64,000 nucleotides of DNA from NCBI GenBank assembly GCA_039881145.1, contig JAYKKI010000062.1:1557501-1621500 (forward strand), given 5' to 3'. The notes below the pieces were generated by a model. It searched no databases. It saw nothing but the letters and a program-made list of their open reading frames with translations, and was not told the origin of the DNA. This document shows, one piece after another, positions 46,945-63,090 of this stretch (its first letter is position 1; each line of letters opens with the position of its first letter). The translations under genes and the position numbers were made by a program. The stretch is from Druceiella hillmani (Eukaryota; Arthropoda; Insecta; Lepidoptera; Hepialidae).

Positions 46945-47188
46945 AATTATTTACAATTAAACGAAACTACGTGATGTAGTATTATTTCTACTTTCTTTAA
47001 TTTCTTTATCATGACCTAGGTTTCCTTGTATTACAACATTTGGGCTATAAGCAAAGAATAAAAAAACATTCTTTGCTAATAGCCCACCTGAATATTTTGT
47101 AATACAACGAAACCTAGATCGTGGTAAAGAACTTCAAAAAAGTAGAAATAATACTACATCACGTAGTTTCATATAATTGTAAATAATT
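46945..47188. repeat. Hammerhead-bearing repeat, copy C: complete inverted pair
   Basis: Two units face each other. The left arm (46945-47059) and right arm (47068-47188) are reverse complements over their whole length, with scattered mismatches, around an 8-base loop (aaaaaaac). The shared outer end is 'ttacaattaaacgaaactac' / 'gtagtttcatataattgtaa'. Each arm has a decayed ribozyme. On the right arm the core reads CUGAAUAUU instead of CUGAAGAUG, with ACAACGAAACC kept. On the left arm (minus sense) CUGAAG is lost and GGAAACCUAGGUC is kept. The transcript would fold into a hairpin of more than 110 bp. Confidence 0.88.
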
Positions 47189-47733
47189 TTACACTAAATT
47201 TTTCTCTTGAAGAAACACATTGCGTTAAATTATTTTTAATATTCTACATTAATCCAATTATTTTTATTTATTTGACTTCTTAATTATTTTACTAGGTCGA
47301 ACATAAAATTAATTTCGGAAAATTATATTGATTTCTAATTGTCAAACCATTTTCTCCCCAATATGAGAAATTTTAAATTTTTATAAACAAATTTTAAAAC
47401 ATTTAGAAAGTGCCTGGGTTTGCTTTCTATATTTCTGTAAAATTATCTTAATAACCATAAATAAATAAATAAATCAGCAGTAGCATGTAGTGGTCATCAC
47501 TATGTTAAACGTATTCCTGTACCTACTTTCTACCCCGGAAACAAATCGTATTTAACATTAAGTAAAATTTAATTTCAAGGAGGGTCCACCACACTCCAGG
47601 GATGGGTTGAAACAATTTTTTTTCTGCTTATATAGGTTAAACCGTCTAAATTACGGTTTTTAGAACTGTTTTGTTATTGGGTCTACATAAATTGTTATTG
47701 TCTTATATTTTACAATAGTCAGTAAAAATAATG
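47189..47733. other. Gene-free AT-rich stretch
   Basis: Nothing recognisable, apart from a small GC-richer patch at 47575-47610 (caaggagggtccaccacactc). Confidence 0.45.
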
Positions 47734-48084
47734 ATCTATCCAGGTCAATGCTATATTAACAGTTTACCACAAAGATAATTTATCCTGGTTAATATCACGT
47801 TAATAATTTCTAATCATAATAATTTGTCGAGTAAATGTTACGTTAACAGTTTGGTAGTAAAACAGTTGTTAACATAATATTTTATTTATATAATAGTATG
47901 TGAATAAAAATTTGTCCAGGGTAATATTATATTCTTAGTGGGTAATTTTAATAGTCCATCCACGAAAATGGTACGTTAATACTTCGTCACCATACAAATT
48001 TGTCTAGATAAAATAGATAAAATAGTTTTCAGTAAAACAGTTTATCCAAAGTTATATTACGTTAATAATTAGTAAGTGGTAACA
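47734..48084. repeat. Tandem array, 44-bp unit, eight units
   Basis: The phrase 'atttgtccaggttaatatta' then 'cgttaatagttt' recurs in worn form at about 47734, 47778, 47822, 47866, 47910, 47954, 47998 and 48041. Spacing is almost exactly 44 bp, though individual units differ at a third or more of positions. Regular spacing despite strong divergence indicates an old array without large indels. No frame or function can be assigned. Confidence 0.85.
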
Positions 48085-48327
48085 AAACAAACATGAGTTT
48101 TTATTTTTAGTGATATAATGATTTTGTATGTTATCCCGCTACAGTGTGAATAAGTAAATCTTGTTACTCTTTAAATTAAAAAAAAAATCTGTACATTATA
48201 TCAAAGTGTATGTTGCTCTAAATAATGTAAATCCGGAACTCCTGCAACATGACCCTAATTTGCATTTAGCTGTTTTTATATTTCATTACTTAAATTTCTC
48301 TTTTAGCGAAACAAAAGTAAAATTAAA
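48085..48327. other. Gene-free stretch
   Basis: AT-rich. A 67-codon plus run (48161-48364) continues into the left arm of the following hairpin and has no recognised motif. Confidence 0.4.
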
Positions 48328-48461
48328 CCATGCTCTAATTTTAGGTAATTTTGAGTTCATTTAATGGTTATTTTAATGAACTCAAAATTACCTAAAATTA
48401 GAGCATGGACTCAAAATTATTTAAAATTAGAGCATGGAGTTCATTTAATGGTTATTTTCTG
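48328..48461. repeat. 33-bp hairpin with nested direct duplications
   Basis: The arms 48328-48360 and 48376-48408 are exact reverse complements with a 15-base loop. The right arm is then partly repeated (48410-48437, actcaaaattatttaaaattag with one internal change, then agcatgg). After it, the loop region is repeated (agttcatttaatggttattt, 48438-48457). The order forward-inverted-inverted-forward suggests several template switches in one event. Confidence 0.88.
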
Positions 48462-49001
48462 GTTTCAAATTAAATGACAATAAAAAATGGTAAAAGCATA
48501 GAATATATTAAAATCTAAGTCCTTTAAAATTACATACATTAAATTCACATAAATTAACGGAAACGTGAAACCATTATCCAGTTGTTAATAATTTAACGCA
48601 AAACTTTTCATGTCCTTGATTTAGTGACGAAATCAACATTAAATTATCGTGATGAAATTTAAATATTCACTTCCACATTTACATAAACGCCGCTAAGAAA
48701 AAATTACCTTAAAGCAGTAACATAAAATTTGTGTTGTATAAAACAAAACTTATCTGCAGTACCAACAGAATGTAAATATATAAATATTTAGTGAAAGTAT
48801 TTAGAAACATAATATTAATGTCGATAAAAAGGCAATATATCAAATGAAGCAAAATTATATTTTACCTTAATATTATGAACATTTCTTAATAAAACTGCAA
48901 TAACATTTGGAAATAACATTCAAACAATACGAAGGAAACCATGCATATTCATATTGGGACGTAAAAGCAATTTAAAAACGAAAGCTAATTTGCTTTGGAG
49001 G
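48462..49001. other. Gene-free AT-rich stretch
   Basis: Nothing recognisable before the LINE insertion. Confidence 0.5.
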
Positions 49002-49283
49002 CATTTGGTAAAATTACTTAAAAGAAATGAAGATCTCTCCAGGTGGACATCTCAGCTACAGCAACCCTTGCCCTCACTGTCCAGATATCTACTTATCTCC
49101 CCATCATAACTTCAACTGCCCAGCAATCCAGATCAAGCTTTTCAGCATCTGCACAGAAGATCCACAGCACCTTCTGTTGACTGAAAGAGCTGCTGAGGTT
49201 GCTGAGGCCATCTTCGACACCTTCGGTATCATATGAACTCTGCACACATGGACACGCCATCATCATCATCAGTCATTTGGTAA
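49002..49283 (+). mobile_element. 5'-truncated LINE 3' end with target-site duplication
   Basis: The target duplication CATTTGGTAA is present at 49002-49011 and 49274-49283. Between them lies an island of about 50% GC. An open frame (49027-49236) reads 'SNPCPHCPDIYLSPHHNFN' and 'CPAIQIKLFSICTEDP' and ends 'AAEVAEAIFDTFGII'. The CxxC...H....C spacing resembles the Cys/His motif at the C-terminus of many non-LTR retrotransposon ORF2 proteins. After the stop, a short 3' region ends in the simple tail (ATC)n at 49258-49270 directly against the right target copy. 5' truncation, a simple 3' tail and a duplicated target are the hallmarks of target-primed reverse transcription. Clade not assigned. 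Confidence 0.82.
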
Positions 49284-50549
49284 TTTATTTTGATGACGTT
49301 AAGGAAATTGAGTAGATAAATCAAATACGTCGAAAAAACAGTTCAAATTGTGCGGAACAGGTTGGGTTCTTCATAAGATAGAATGTTATTAAATATATTT
49401 ATTTTTTTGTTGTAATTTTCCTGCACATTTAAATATGCAACAGACTATAATTAATTTGATTTAATTAGTAAATTTCGTGTCCGTTATTTCATATTCTTTT
49501 TTACCTTCTTTTATATCAAACGATCTTACTTCGGCTAAAAGTACTAGTGTTTCCCAAAATCGGTATAATAAAAGCCATGCAAATTTTCATGTACGTGTAT
49601 TAGACTCACTTTCGCACATCTAACCGTTACGGAACCAAGTGTTATTTAATAAGAAATATCTTTTCACATTTTATAATCATAACGGTAACAGCAACGTTGA
49701 ATTTTCTGAGTCAATTTTTTGGCACATATTTTTTATATACTGTAAATGTGACATTTACAGTATATACAAATATTTATTTGGTCATATATTGTATTTTCAC
49801 AAATCTACCCTTGTTTGCAATAGTTTTCAATATATTTATTAAGGTACCGTACCTCGAAAGAAAAACCGAACTTTTCTAAATACCGTCACGTTTTCTGTCG
49901 CGGGCGTTCTCAGAAACCGCTTGACGACGAAAATTAAAAATTGGACAGTGACATAACATAAAAATTTCCTCACATTTCAATTTACATCATACTGACGGTT
50001 AAAAATATTCACATGAAAATTTTAGAAGGGAAAATTGGAAATTTCATTTTTTTCGTATTCGAATGAGAGTGAGTTGTTATTCGAAAGCGCTATATATGAA
50101 GGGGTCATCAATATTTTTTCATAGATTTAAATAGTCTAAAAAAATATGTGTAAAAAAATATTTCTCCTTCCTTGTTATTAAATTATAAGAAATACTCATA
50201 TCTATGAAAAGTAGGAATTTTAGAAATCAACACAAAATTGTACGAAAATTATAGAGATGATCTACATTATATATAATATCATAATTTTTGGAAATAAGTA
50301 CCATATATTTACGCTTGTGAAAGATGTTGTAGAAAATATATTTACGTTGTGAAAAAATATTATTTGTAAACACTTTAATAACTGTGCTGTGTCCTCATAT
50401 ATTTAAAAAAAGCCTAATGTGGAAAACACTAATATTCATGTTCTATTAATAATTGTAAAATCGTCCTAATTCCGAAAAAGTGAACATAAGAATTTATGTG
50501 TATTTAGTAGATAATAATAATGAAGCGGTCAATAGAGACCAAAATATTA
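49284..50549. other. Gene-free AT-rich stretch
   Basis: Contains the palindrome at 49734-49766 and a small CpG patch at 49885-49930 (taccgtcacgttttctgtcgcgg). Two overlapping Tyr/Phe-rich chance frames (49639-49879) cross the palindrome. Confidence 0.45.
49734..49766. repeat. 16-bp-arm palindrome with 1-base centre
   Basis: The arms 49734-49749 and 49751-49766 are exact reverse complements around a single G. The loop is too small for a stable hairpin of an RNA gene; a palindrome of this kind often arises by strand slippage. Confidence 0.9.
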
Positions 50550-50660
50550 AAATTGCGGGCTTTTCGCGATACCGCATTGATCAACGCAAGAGCACGGAAA
50601 GTGGTAAGCGCTGCAATATATTGGTGCGCGCTCTAGGCAAATGAAAATAAAACAAAACTA
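50550..50660. other. CpG-rich island
   Basis: The words attgcgggcttttcgcgatac, tcaacgcaagagcacgg, gtaagcgctgc and ggtgcgcgctctagg form a compact island between AT-rich flanks. No frame or repeat end; candidate regulatory element. Confidence 0.35.
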
Positions 50661-51164
50661 TGACTCCGTCCTCTCACACAGCTGTCAAGAGCACATAGAA
50701 GTTTAGAGTTACCAAACTCAAGCCAAACCTCTATTTTATTGTTACAAATATATTTCTGTTAAATTTTTTCCCAAGTTTCTGCTATTTTATCGTAAACAAT
50801 TTCTTATGAGTAAACAAAATCATAAGACCTAGACTACTAAATTTAAAAAGAAATTTCAAAAAGTTTTGATATGGCTCTGATATCTTAAACTGAAACTCCT
50901 TGCCTACATCGTTAAAGATGACCTCTAACGTTATATTTTATATTTTAAAATAACTTGGATTATATATATATTTATTGCCCTATAGATTTTGATTTATTTG
51001 CGAGTGTTAAAATATTGGCCATAACTGGTTCTAATTTTAAGGTTTTTTATTACATTAACTTAGAAACTTAATTTTTACAGCTCCAACAGAACATAGACCT
51101 AAGTATGTGATATTAATTTCAACTTGGTAATTCTATGCTTTTCTGAAAAAAAGGATATTAGTAG

Positions 51165-51228
51165 ACAAACAAACAGACGGATAAGGAAATGATCCTATAA
51201 GGGTTCCTTTTTTCCTTTTGAAGTATTG

Positions 51229-51232
<4 letters not shown>
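51165..51232 (-). repeat. Dispersed 'GGAACCCTTATAGGATCA' / CCGTCTG repeat, minus copy
   Basis: On minus, 'cttcaaaaggaaaaaaggaa' runs into 'cccttataggatcat' and then 'ccgtctgtttgtttgtc'. This is the best-preserved head of the family in this window. It abuts a (TA)n tract on its 5' side. Confidence 0.55.

Positions 51233-51290
<58 letters not shown>
51231..51290. repeat. (TA)n microsatellite
   Basis: An uninterrupted TA run of about 60 bases. Confidence 0.97.
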
Positions 51291-51294
<4 letters not shown>

Positions 51295-51589
51295 CTATAG
51301 ACTTCACGTGTCTGCACAATGAAAATATTTTGGAAATAAAATAATTGGGAGACAAATGATAAGACATAGAATTTTTAGAGCGTTTTGGAAATATTGTCTG
51401 GGTATTTTTTATGTATAGAAATATTGTTCAAATACCCATAAAGTTTATATATAGAAACTTAGGAGTAAATTTTAAGTAATTAAGTTTTTATTTCATCTTA
51501 ATCGATTCACTGAATTAAGACAAAAAAACTCAGTTCAAAAAACTCACTTATTTTTCATTAATACAATATAAAGATATCGCTGAAGGAAA

Positions 51590-51695
51590 TTTTCCACCCG
51601 GACATAATTGGCGAAATGGGCGTAGTAAGAGGTGCAGTGTGAAGTGATGCGAGGGGGATACGCGAGCTTGATTAAGCAACCCGAATGCGGGGAAC
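51590..51695. other. GC-rich island
   Basis: Strong contrast with its flanks: tttccacccggacataattgg, gcgaaatgggcgtag, gtgatgcgagggggatacgcg, aacccgaatgcggggaac. Homeodomain-type TAATTG and TGATTAAG words occur inside. No frame or transposon end; good candidate for a conserved enhancer. Confidence 0.4.
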
Positions 51696-56868
<5,173 letters not shown>

Positions 56869-58869
56869 GGTGGAATAGACAATTTTTTTTTGAAGTGGAC
56901 TAGAAAAAAGTTTCTGTTCATTGTTTCAAATTTATCATCGCTTTTATTTATAACACGTTACTCACAATGAAAATACGTCGGTGTGTCTCGAAATTCAAGA
57001 AAGAGTAAAATACAAGCGGTGAGATGGGTTACCTTCAATTAGGTGTATCCATCATATAAACCACAGATTATACCCGCAATAGCACAAATAAAGATTGGGG
57101 AAGAAAAATATTGACAGGTGAGAAGTGTACCTTCTCTTATACTCTTGGAGAGAAAAGTATTCGAATAATTAATTATCAATATTGGGTGAGTATTTAAATA
57201 TTGGTTACAGTTATCTAAAAATGCAGATTAAATAAATGGAAGTCAGTAGTTTTCCACGTCGAAAGAAATATGAATCCATTGCTAGTTTACATATTCGCAA
57301 GCTTGTCATGAAAATGAATTCGTCAGGAAGTGTTACTTATAAAATAAACCCCCACAAATGTGCTTACAGTTAAGTAATAAAATATAAACTCCATAGACTA
57401 CGAAATAAAATTTGAGTAAGTGGATCGATATATTGAGAAATGAGATCTTTTTTTAGGATGAGATTTAGATAAGATTATTAGAAAAATATAGTGAGTTGTA
57501 TTTAGGTATTTCAGTTCCTTCGAGATATTTTCGCCCCGGAATATTAATAACTAACGAAAACTTTAGAAACCACTTCACTAGCGCTAAACTTCATTTATTT
57601 TTAATCCTAACTAAAATTTTACAAATGCAAAAATGAGTATGCCTATTCGTTAGTAGTTAAGATGTGAATACATATTAACTACTCATCAGTTACCCTGAAA
57701 TCTTACAGACTTTATATCTGTTACATGGAAATGAATAAATTTTATCGTGGAGTAAAATTATGTTTAGTAAATAAATAAATCGCCCACATAGCAATACGAG
57801 TCGGAACGTAAGTATGTAATGGTATGAAGGCAATAAGTCACTCATACCTACTGCAAGGTATATGCTTCGTTCAGGTCTTGCCATTTTTTCACTGCGTTGT
57901 AAACTACTACGCCATTTTTTAAAAACCCATGTTTTCAAAAAAATTTTAGTTTTGAAACGCGCCATCTTTTTTTCATTTCCACTTGAGCGAAGCCATGTGG
58001 TAAAGTTGGTATGATATAAACATCAAAGGAGGACTAATAGGTCTATTTTAGGTGCATGCCTTTTAAAGGTACTTATGAATATTTTTATCTAAAACAGGCT
58101 TTAATTGCCAATTACGTTCTACGTTAAATTCCTCTTAAGCAGTTTAAACATTTTCTAATAATGTAGCGAATATCATCAGAACTTCTTTCCTAATAGTTTT
58201 TCGTACATTCAACTCGAGAATATTACATTTGTCTAAAGTGAAACGCAATAAAATTTTCTGGGATTCTTATTAATCGTATATTCTGTAAAAGAATATTGAA
58301 TGAACTATGTTTTATTGAATGAACTTAGATACAATTGTTTCATCCATTATGAACAGAAGCCAAAACTTTTCAATAAGCTCTTGGCGTCCAGATTTTAAAG
58401 AATACGTTGAAGAACATTACAAAGGTCTTTGCATTGCTTGAACTTTCGACTTTAAACTGCATCTTCCGTAACAAAGAAACATTCAAGTTACTTGAATTAT
58501 GTGATTTTGTTCGTATTAATTTCAATTAAGTTTCCTCCATATCACATTTTGCGTTAGCATGTCTAAATCATCACTATTACGTCTACGCACTATTTGCGGG
58601 AATTTTGTCTAAATAATGCTAATATAATAGTTCTTTGACACATTTTAAATTTAGCGCAAAATAGGATTATACACATGTTAATTGGTACGTAAATATGTGA
58701 AATTTGGTTTTATTGTTTTGAAACCCTGGGAAATACCAGTTATTACGGTAAATATTACTAGAAAGCGAGTGACACTTCAACGTTAAAATTTGATGTCTGT
58801 TTAGTTAGCGCATTATTTAGTTTAAATGACTATTAACGAAATGCAATATTAAACTCTGTAGGTAATCTT
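56869..58869. other. Gene-free AT-rich stretch
   Basis: The 91-codon minus run at 57690-57965 starts in 'MARFKTKIFLKTWVFKKW' and contains 'LQRSEKMARPERSIYLAVG'. It is the longest motif-free run in this part of the window, but it has no homology I recognise and no splice or promoter context. Nothing else seen. Confidence 0.4.
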
Positions 58870-59010
58870 ACGTAACGGTGAGCTGCTGCCTTATCGCCGA
58901 AAAAAATCAAATTGGCGGTACTTTTTTTGGTTGCCCAGGCAAACGAATCTTCTTTAGCCGCTTTGCTAGATGACGGGAGTCACAGCCTCTCATTGCTGGC
59001 TACGTCTATT
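58870..59010. other. GC/CpG-rich island
   Basis: The words acgtaacggtgagctgctgcc, ttatcgccg, attggcggta, tgcccaggcaaacg, tagatgacgggagtcacagcc and tggctacgtc form a clear island. A GT-containing word 'acggtgagct' looks like a splice donor on plus, but no matching open frame precedes it. Candidate regulatory element. Confidence 0.35.
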
Positions 59011-61832
59011 GTTTATGATGCAAGAATATGTAAATAACTCAATATAGTTAGGTTAATTATATATTCTTATATTCTGCTCCATAATCCCTCGTATTGGATG
59101 TCCGTATAAAAAAGTAACGCATCAACTTAGAGCATTTTCCTTATCGAATTTATTATATCACTTTCTATTTGTTCTATGCAGTATAAATATTTGTAACTAT
59201 TGCAAAAAATTTAATTAAAATCAATTTTATAGTTTAGCCGTAAATACGTAACGACGAATGATGTACAGACGAATAGATATTCAGATATACGCACACACTT
59301 TTGCTTTTATTATATTAGTATTATATATATTAGTAGAATATATTTATCTTTCTTCCCGACACAATAATTATAACCGTACTCAAATCTCATGACAGGTCGT
59401 AATAATAATATACATATTGCTACAAAGCGATCTAATTTACAAAATAATGTAAAATTTAAATTAACTTATTTTTCTGTTAATTTGTCCATAATATTTTTGT
59501 ACGAGCGCACTTTGTTACTAAAAATATGCCACATAAGTTCTGATAAATTGTTTTTACCCTTACAATTTGCGGACGGTGGTGCTATTTTTTCTTACCTAGT
59601 TGTAGTTACGACGAATGCTGATGTTATACATAATATAATTAAATGTGCTATTAATTAACGAAATATATTTGAATTGAGATAACCTCATGTAGGCAAAATT
59701 AATTTATTTTTTATTTTAATTTTTACCACCGTCGCGACATAATGTATAGTTTTATAAATTTATTGTGGTTGTTCATTTGCTTGTACCCTATTCATTATAA
59801 TATAAATATAATTTCCTAACGGTTTCTGCTTCAAATAATTCTTACTTTTGGCTTGCTTTAATGAATTGTGCATATTTTAAATTATGGAAATATTGTAGAT
59901 AGTTACATTTTTTTTTAATTCAAGATATTTCATATGTATTCTGGTAAATCTCCAACTATTGCGATACAAAGGCAGAATTTTATTTTATTTGTGAGTGGTA
60001 TGAAATTGGTTAATTCAGAAATACGAAGTGTCAAGTTAACAAAATCCCCATATTCGTGAGTATATTTCGGTTTAATCTGAACCAATAGAATCCACAATTA
60101 AGATTGTGAATTTTTTTTAATTATTCAAAATATCATTTGGCAAAGATAATGTCAAGTTATAGATAATTATATAAATATATTATACTGAAATATCTCCAAG
60201 GTGATCGTTTTAGTAGAAATTAAATTTAAATTTTACAAAACAATTTTACAGTCTTTATGGAGAAATCTTTACTATGCAAACTCCATCCAATATAGGGGTA
60301 GAACGAAAATGAATATGCATATAACATTTTTATGTCTGCTGTTACCTATAGTAATATACCACATTCCTTAATATATCTCGCTGCTATAAAAGAGTATAGT
60401 AAAATATAAATGATTATTACAATTGATATTTTTCTTATGTTCTTAAACATAATACAGCTCATAGGGAATATTCTATCACTGCATATGCTGTTAAATTTCG
60501 GAATAAACAGACTATGAAATAAAAATGCATTACAAATATATGCAACCAAATGTTTTCTCAAAAATATATATTCAATTTCAATTGCTCAGAAGCACCATTT
60601 ATTTTTTTTTTCTTTTCTCTTGGTCTTGAATTATCCTATATCCTTATCAGAATCTCATTCTTATTATTGTTTCTGCTTTTCCATTGCAGAAATTGTTATT
60701 TTTACTATCGCTATTTATTTTATCGTGTTTATATTTTATTATTTTTCTATATTTATGATCAGTTCATTGCACTCTTCGCCAACTTATTATATTTTAAATT
60801 TATGAAGCGCTCTCAGAACGAAAACTTATAATCACATAACCATAATACAAACGCATTTGTTTATTAAAAACTTTTATACAATATGATAAAATTTCAACAA
60901 TTTTTCAATAACAGTCCAGTGAATTAAATTCAATTTTTCGTGTCCTTTGAGTACTATCTGATTTCAGATTTTGAAGAGACTTAATGGGATTTTTTGCTAT
61001 ATAATATTAAGCCTTTAAACGATGCACTTAAAAATATTCCCAAATCCAAAAAAATACGTTAGTGTGTGCTTTCTACCCTTTTATTTGCTAAAATCTTTAT
61101 GTGTGATTATTGAAATTTTAACAACTTTCCGAAAATAAATAATACCGTTTAGAAAAAATAAAATACCAAAATTATCAGATGATGAATGCTTAAACAATTA
61201 TTAAAACTATAAAAACTGTTTAATTCATTCGGTATGGCAAGCCCAACGTTTTTCGTGAAGTTTAATCTTGTTATCAAACATATCGTGATTTTCTAAAATC
61301 ATTATTTACAAGGATGTAAAGTTTTGTAATGATCTTGGCCCTTAATTGTTACTACTCTTCAAAATTCTCTTATTACTCCTCTTTAAAAATAATGTTCAAC
61401 GGAAAAATACTTCAAAACAATCCTTTCGATTTGAAGATTGTTAATAAATTATGCTAACAAAAGTAATGCAATTTAATTTACTCGTATACCAACATAGACT
61501 CAGCTGAAAGAAAAACTTTTATATTATTCAACGTTCAGAACAAAACGTAACGCCTACACGAAGGTCGATGTCCTAATGAATTTAAGGAGCAAAGTGAAAC
61601 ATTTAAATAACTAAACAATAAATTACCTTTTCTCGACTTTTCAACGTTTCCCTTCTTATATGTCCACATTTTTAATTAATGCAATTTGTTTAAAGTGTTT
61701 CTCAACTTTCTTACTTATTTTATTATTTTTTTTATCTTTTGTTAATTCTTTTTCTATAAGTTCGTTTTATTGTTTTGTTTTCATAGTCGTTGAATGTATT
61801 TTTCATGATCAATTCCTCATCTACTTCAGGGA
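59011..61832. other. Long gene-free AT-rich stretch
   Basis: No gene or structured repeat. Open runs at 59389-59658 and 60550-60831 (plus) and 60346-60561 (minus) are hydrophobic Phe/Tyr/Ile/Leu runs expected from T-rich DNA and carry no signal-peptide or transmembrane protein hallmarks beyond that composition. Confidence 0.45.
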
Positions 61833-61884
61833 AGATTGAAGTGGATTGAGAGACTTCTGAACGTCTCTGAATCCACTTTAATCT
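61833..61884. repeat. 22-bp hairpin, two mismatches
   Basis: The arms 61833-61854 and 61863-61884 (agattgaagtggattgagag / tctctgaatccactttaatc) pair with two mismatches around an 8-base loop. Confidence 0.85.
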
Positions 61885-62166
61885 AGTTTTGAAGATAATC
61901 ACAGAACTTTAACTGTTGTTGGCGGTATCCACTTGGCTATAAATAATACACAAGTCACCATTCTCGTGCTTCTTGTTTTTGAGAAGTACGTTAAATTTCG
62001 TTGATTTCAATATTTTTCAGCTTGCTTGAAATATTTATATTTATCCCAAGGTTTGCTTGAGCAGTTTAGCTCAAATATATGTATATTTAGAATTTATTCC
62101 ATAACAAGAACCATCCATATTCGTATCGGGACCTTGCTTCAGTTGGTCAGTGAGCTAAAGAAATAA

Positions 62167-62204
62167 GACTTTTTTGTTAACCCTGGAAGGTTAACAAAAA
62201 AGTC
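62167..62204. repeat. Perfect 16-bp hairpin
   Basis: GACTTTTTTGTTAACC and its exact reverse complement flank a 6-base loop (ctggaa). A nearby direct duplication 'aagccattattagtt' follows at 62210-62253. Confidence 0.9.
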
Positions 62205-62877
62205 ATTCCAAGCCATTATTAGTTTCTTAATTCTTCACAAAAGCCATTATTAGTTCTCAGATTTATTTAAAAAAACAGACCTGATCAGTTAACCTCAATT
62301 AGTGCTAAATAGTATAGTAATCCTATGCATGTTAATTGTTAAAAATGTAGGCTGCTGATCGATCGACATTGATTTAGTTGCTTTAAATAAATGCTGTTGC
62401 TTGTCATATCTTCAGCGAGATACAATCTTTAAAGCATTATTAAAATTGGCTTGCGGCTAAAGCAAAATTCTAACTTTGTCAAATAGAAGTTAGGGCTACT
62501 TTATTATGGAGATTTGTGTTATTATAACCTTAATAAAGTATATATAAGCAAGTTATAAACCTTCAAAATTTGTGGATACAGTATACTTCGGCCTCAGAAA
62601 ATGTAATAATATATCTAAATGCAAGTCATATCTCAAATGATTGAAGATTCACAATGTATTCCAACTTATACTTCTACTAATACTTATACTTCTGTTTAAT
62701 CCTTTAGGTGCGTAGACCCAAAACGCGCCTACTGACTGTTGTACCGCTTCCTATAAAATAATGTATAACTCCAAAATTTACTATTTGCCTGTTATGATTT
62801 TTTTTGTACGAAGTGACAAATTATGGTTAAAATCATTTTTAATTACAGTAAAAAAGTGTAAATACTATAAAAATATG
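62205..62877. other. Gene-free AT-rich stretch
   Basis: Nothing recognisable beyond the small duplication 'aagccattattagtt' near its start and a GC-richer word at 62708-62735 (tgcgtagacccaaaacgcgcc). Confidence 0.45.
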
Positions 62878-63090
62878 TTTAACTTATATAATCTTATAAG
62901 TAGTACATCTTAAAAAATATTTTAACTCACTTAACCCTATAACTAATACATCGTAACAAAATATTTTAACTTATCTAACCGTATAAGTAATACATCCTAA
63001 CAAAATATTTTAACTTATATAATCATGTAAGTAGTACGTCCTAACAAAATAATTTAACTTACCTAACGTCATAATTAGCACATACTAACT
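62878..63090. repeat. Tandem array, 43-44-bp unit, about five units
   Basis: The phrase 'ttttaacttatataatc' followed by 'gtataagtaatacatcctaa' and 'caaaata' recurs from 62878, 62921, 62965, 63008 and 63053. The units agree well with one another, better than in the 47.7-kb array. The reverse complement of this unit shows a loose alignment with the 44-bp unit at 47734-48084. Confidence 0.9.

Noticed and set aside
57690..57965. 91-residue minus frame beginning MARFKTKIF
   Set aside because: No recognisable domain and no conserved codon pattern; a few frames of this length are expected in 64 kb.
59389..59658. 89-residue plus frame
   Set aside because: No motif, no codon bias distinct from its flanks, and no splice sites of quality around it.
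60550..60831. 93-residue hydrophobic frame that could pass for a membrane protein
   Set aside because: The hydrophobicity follows directly from T-rich DNA (Phe/Leu/Ile/Tyr codons); another frame of the same DNA (60620-60805) looks equally 'membrane-like'.
62167..62204. Rho-independent terminator or microRNA precursor
   Set aside because: A perfect stem with a 6-base loop and a T-run in the wrong place; eukaryotic context. The perfection of the stem and the short loop are unlike microRNA precursors.
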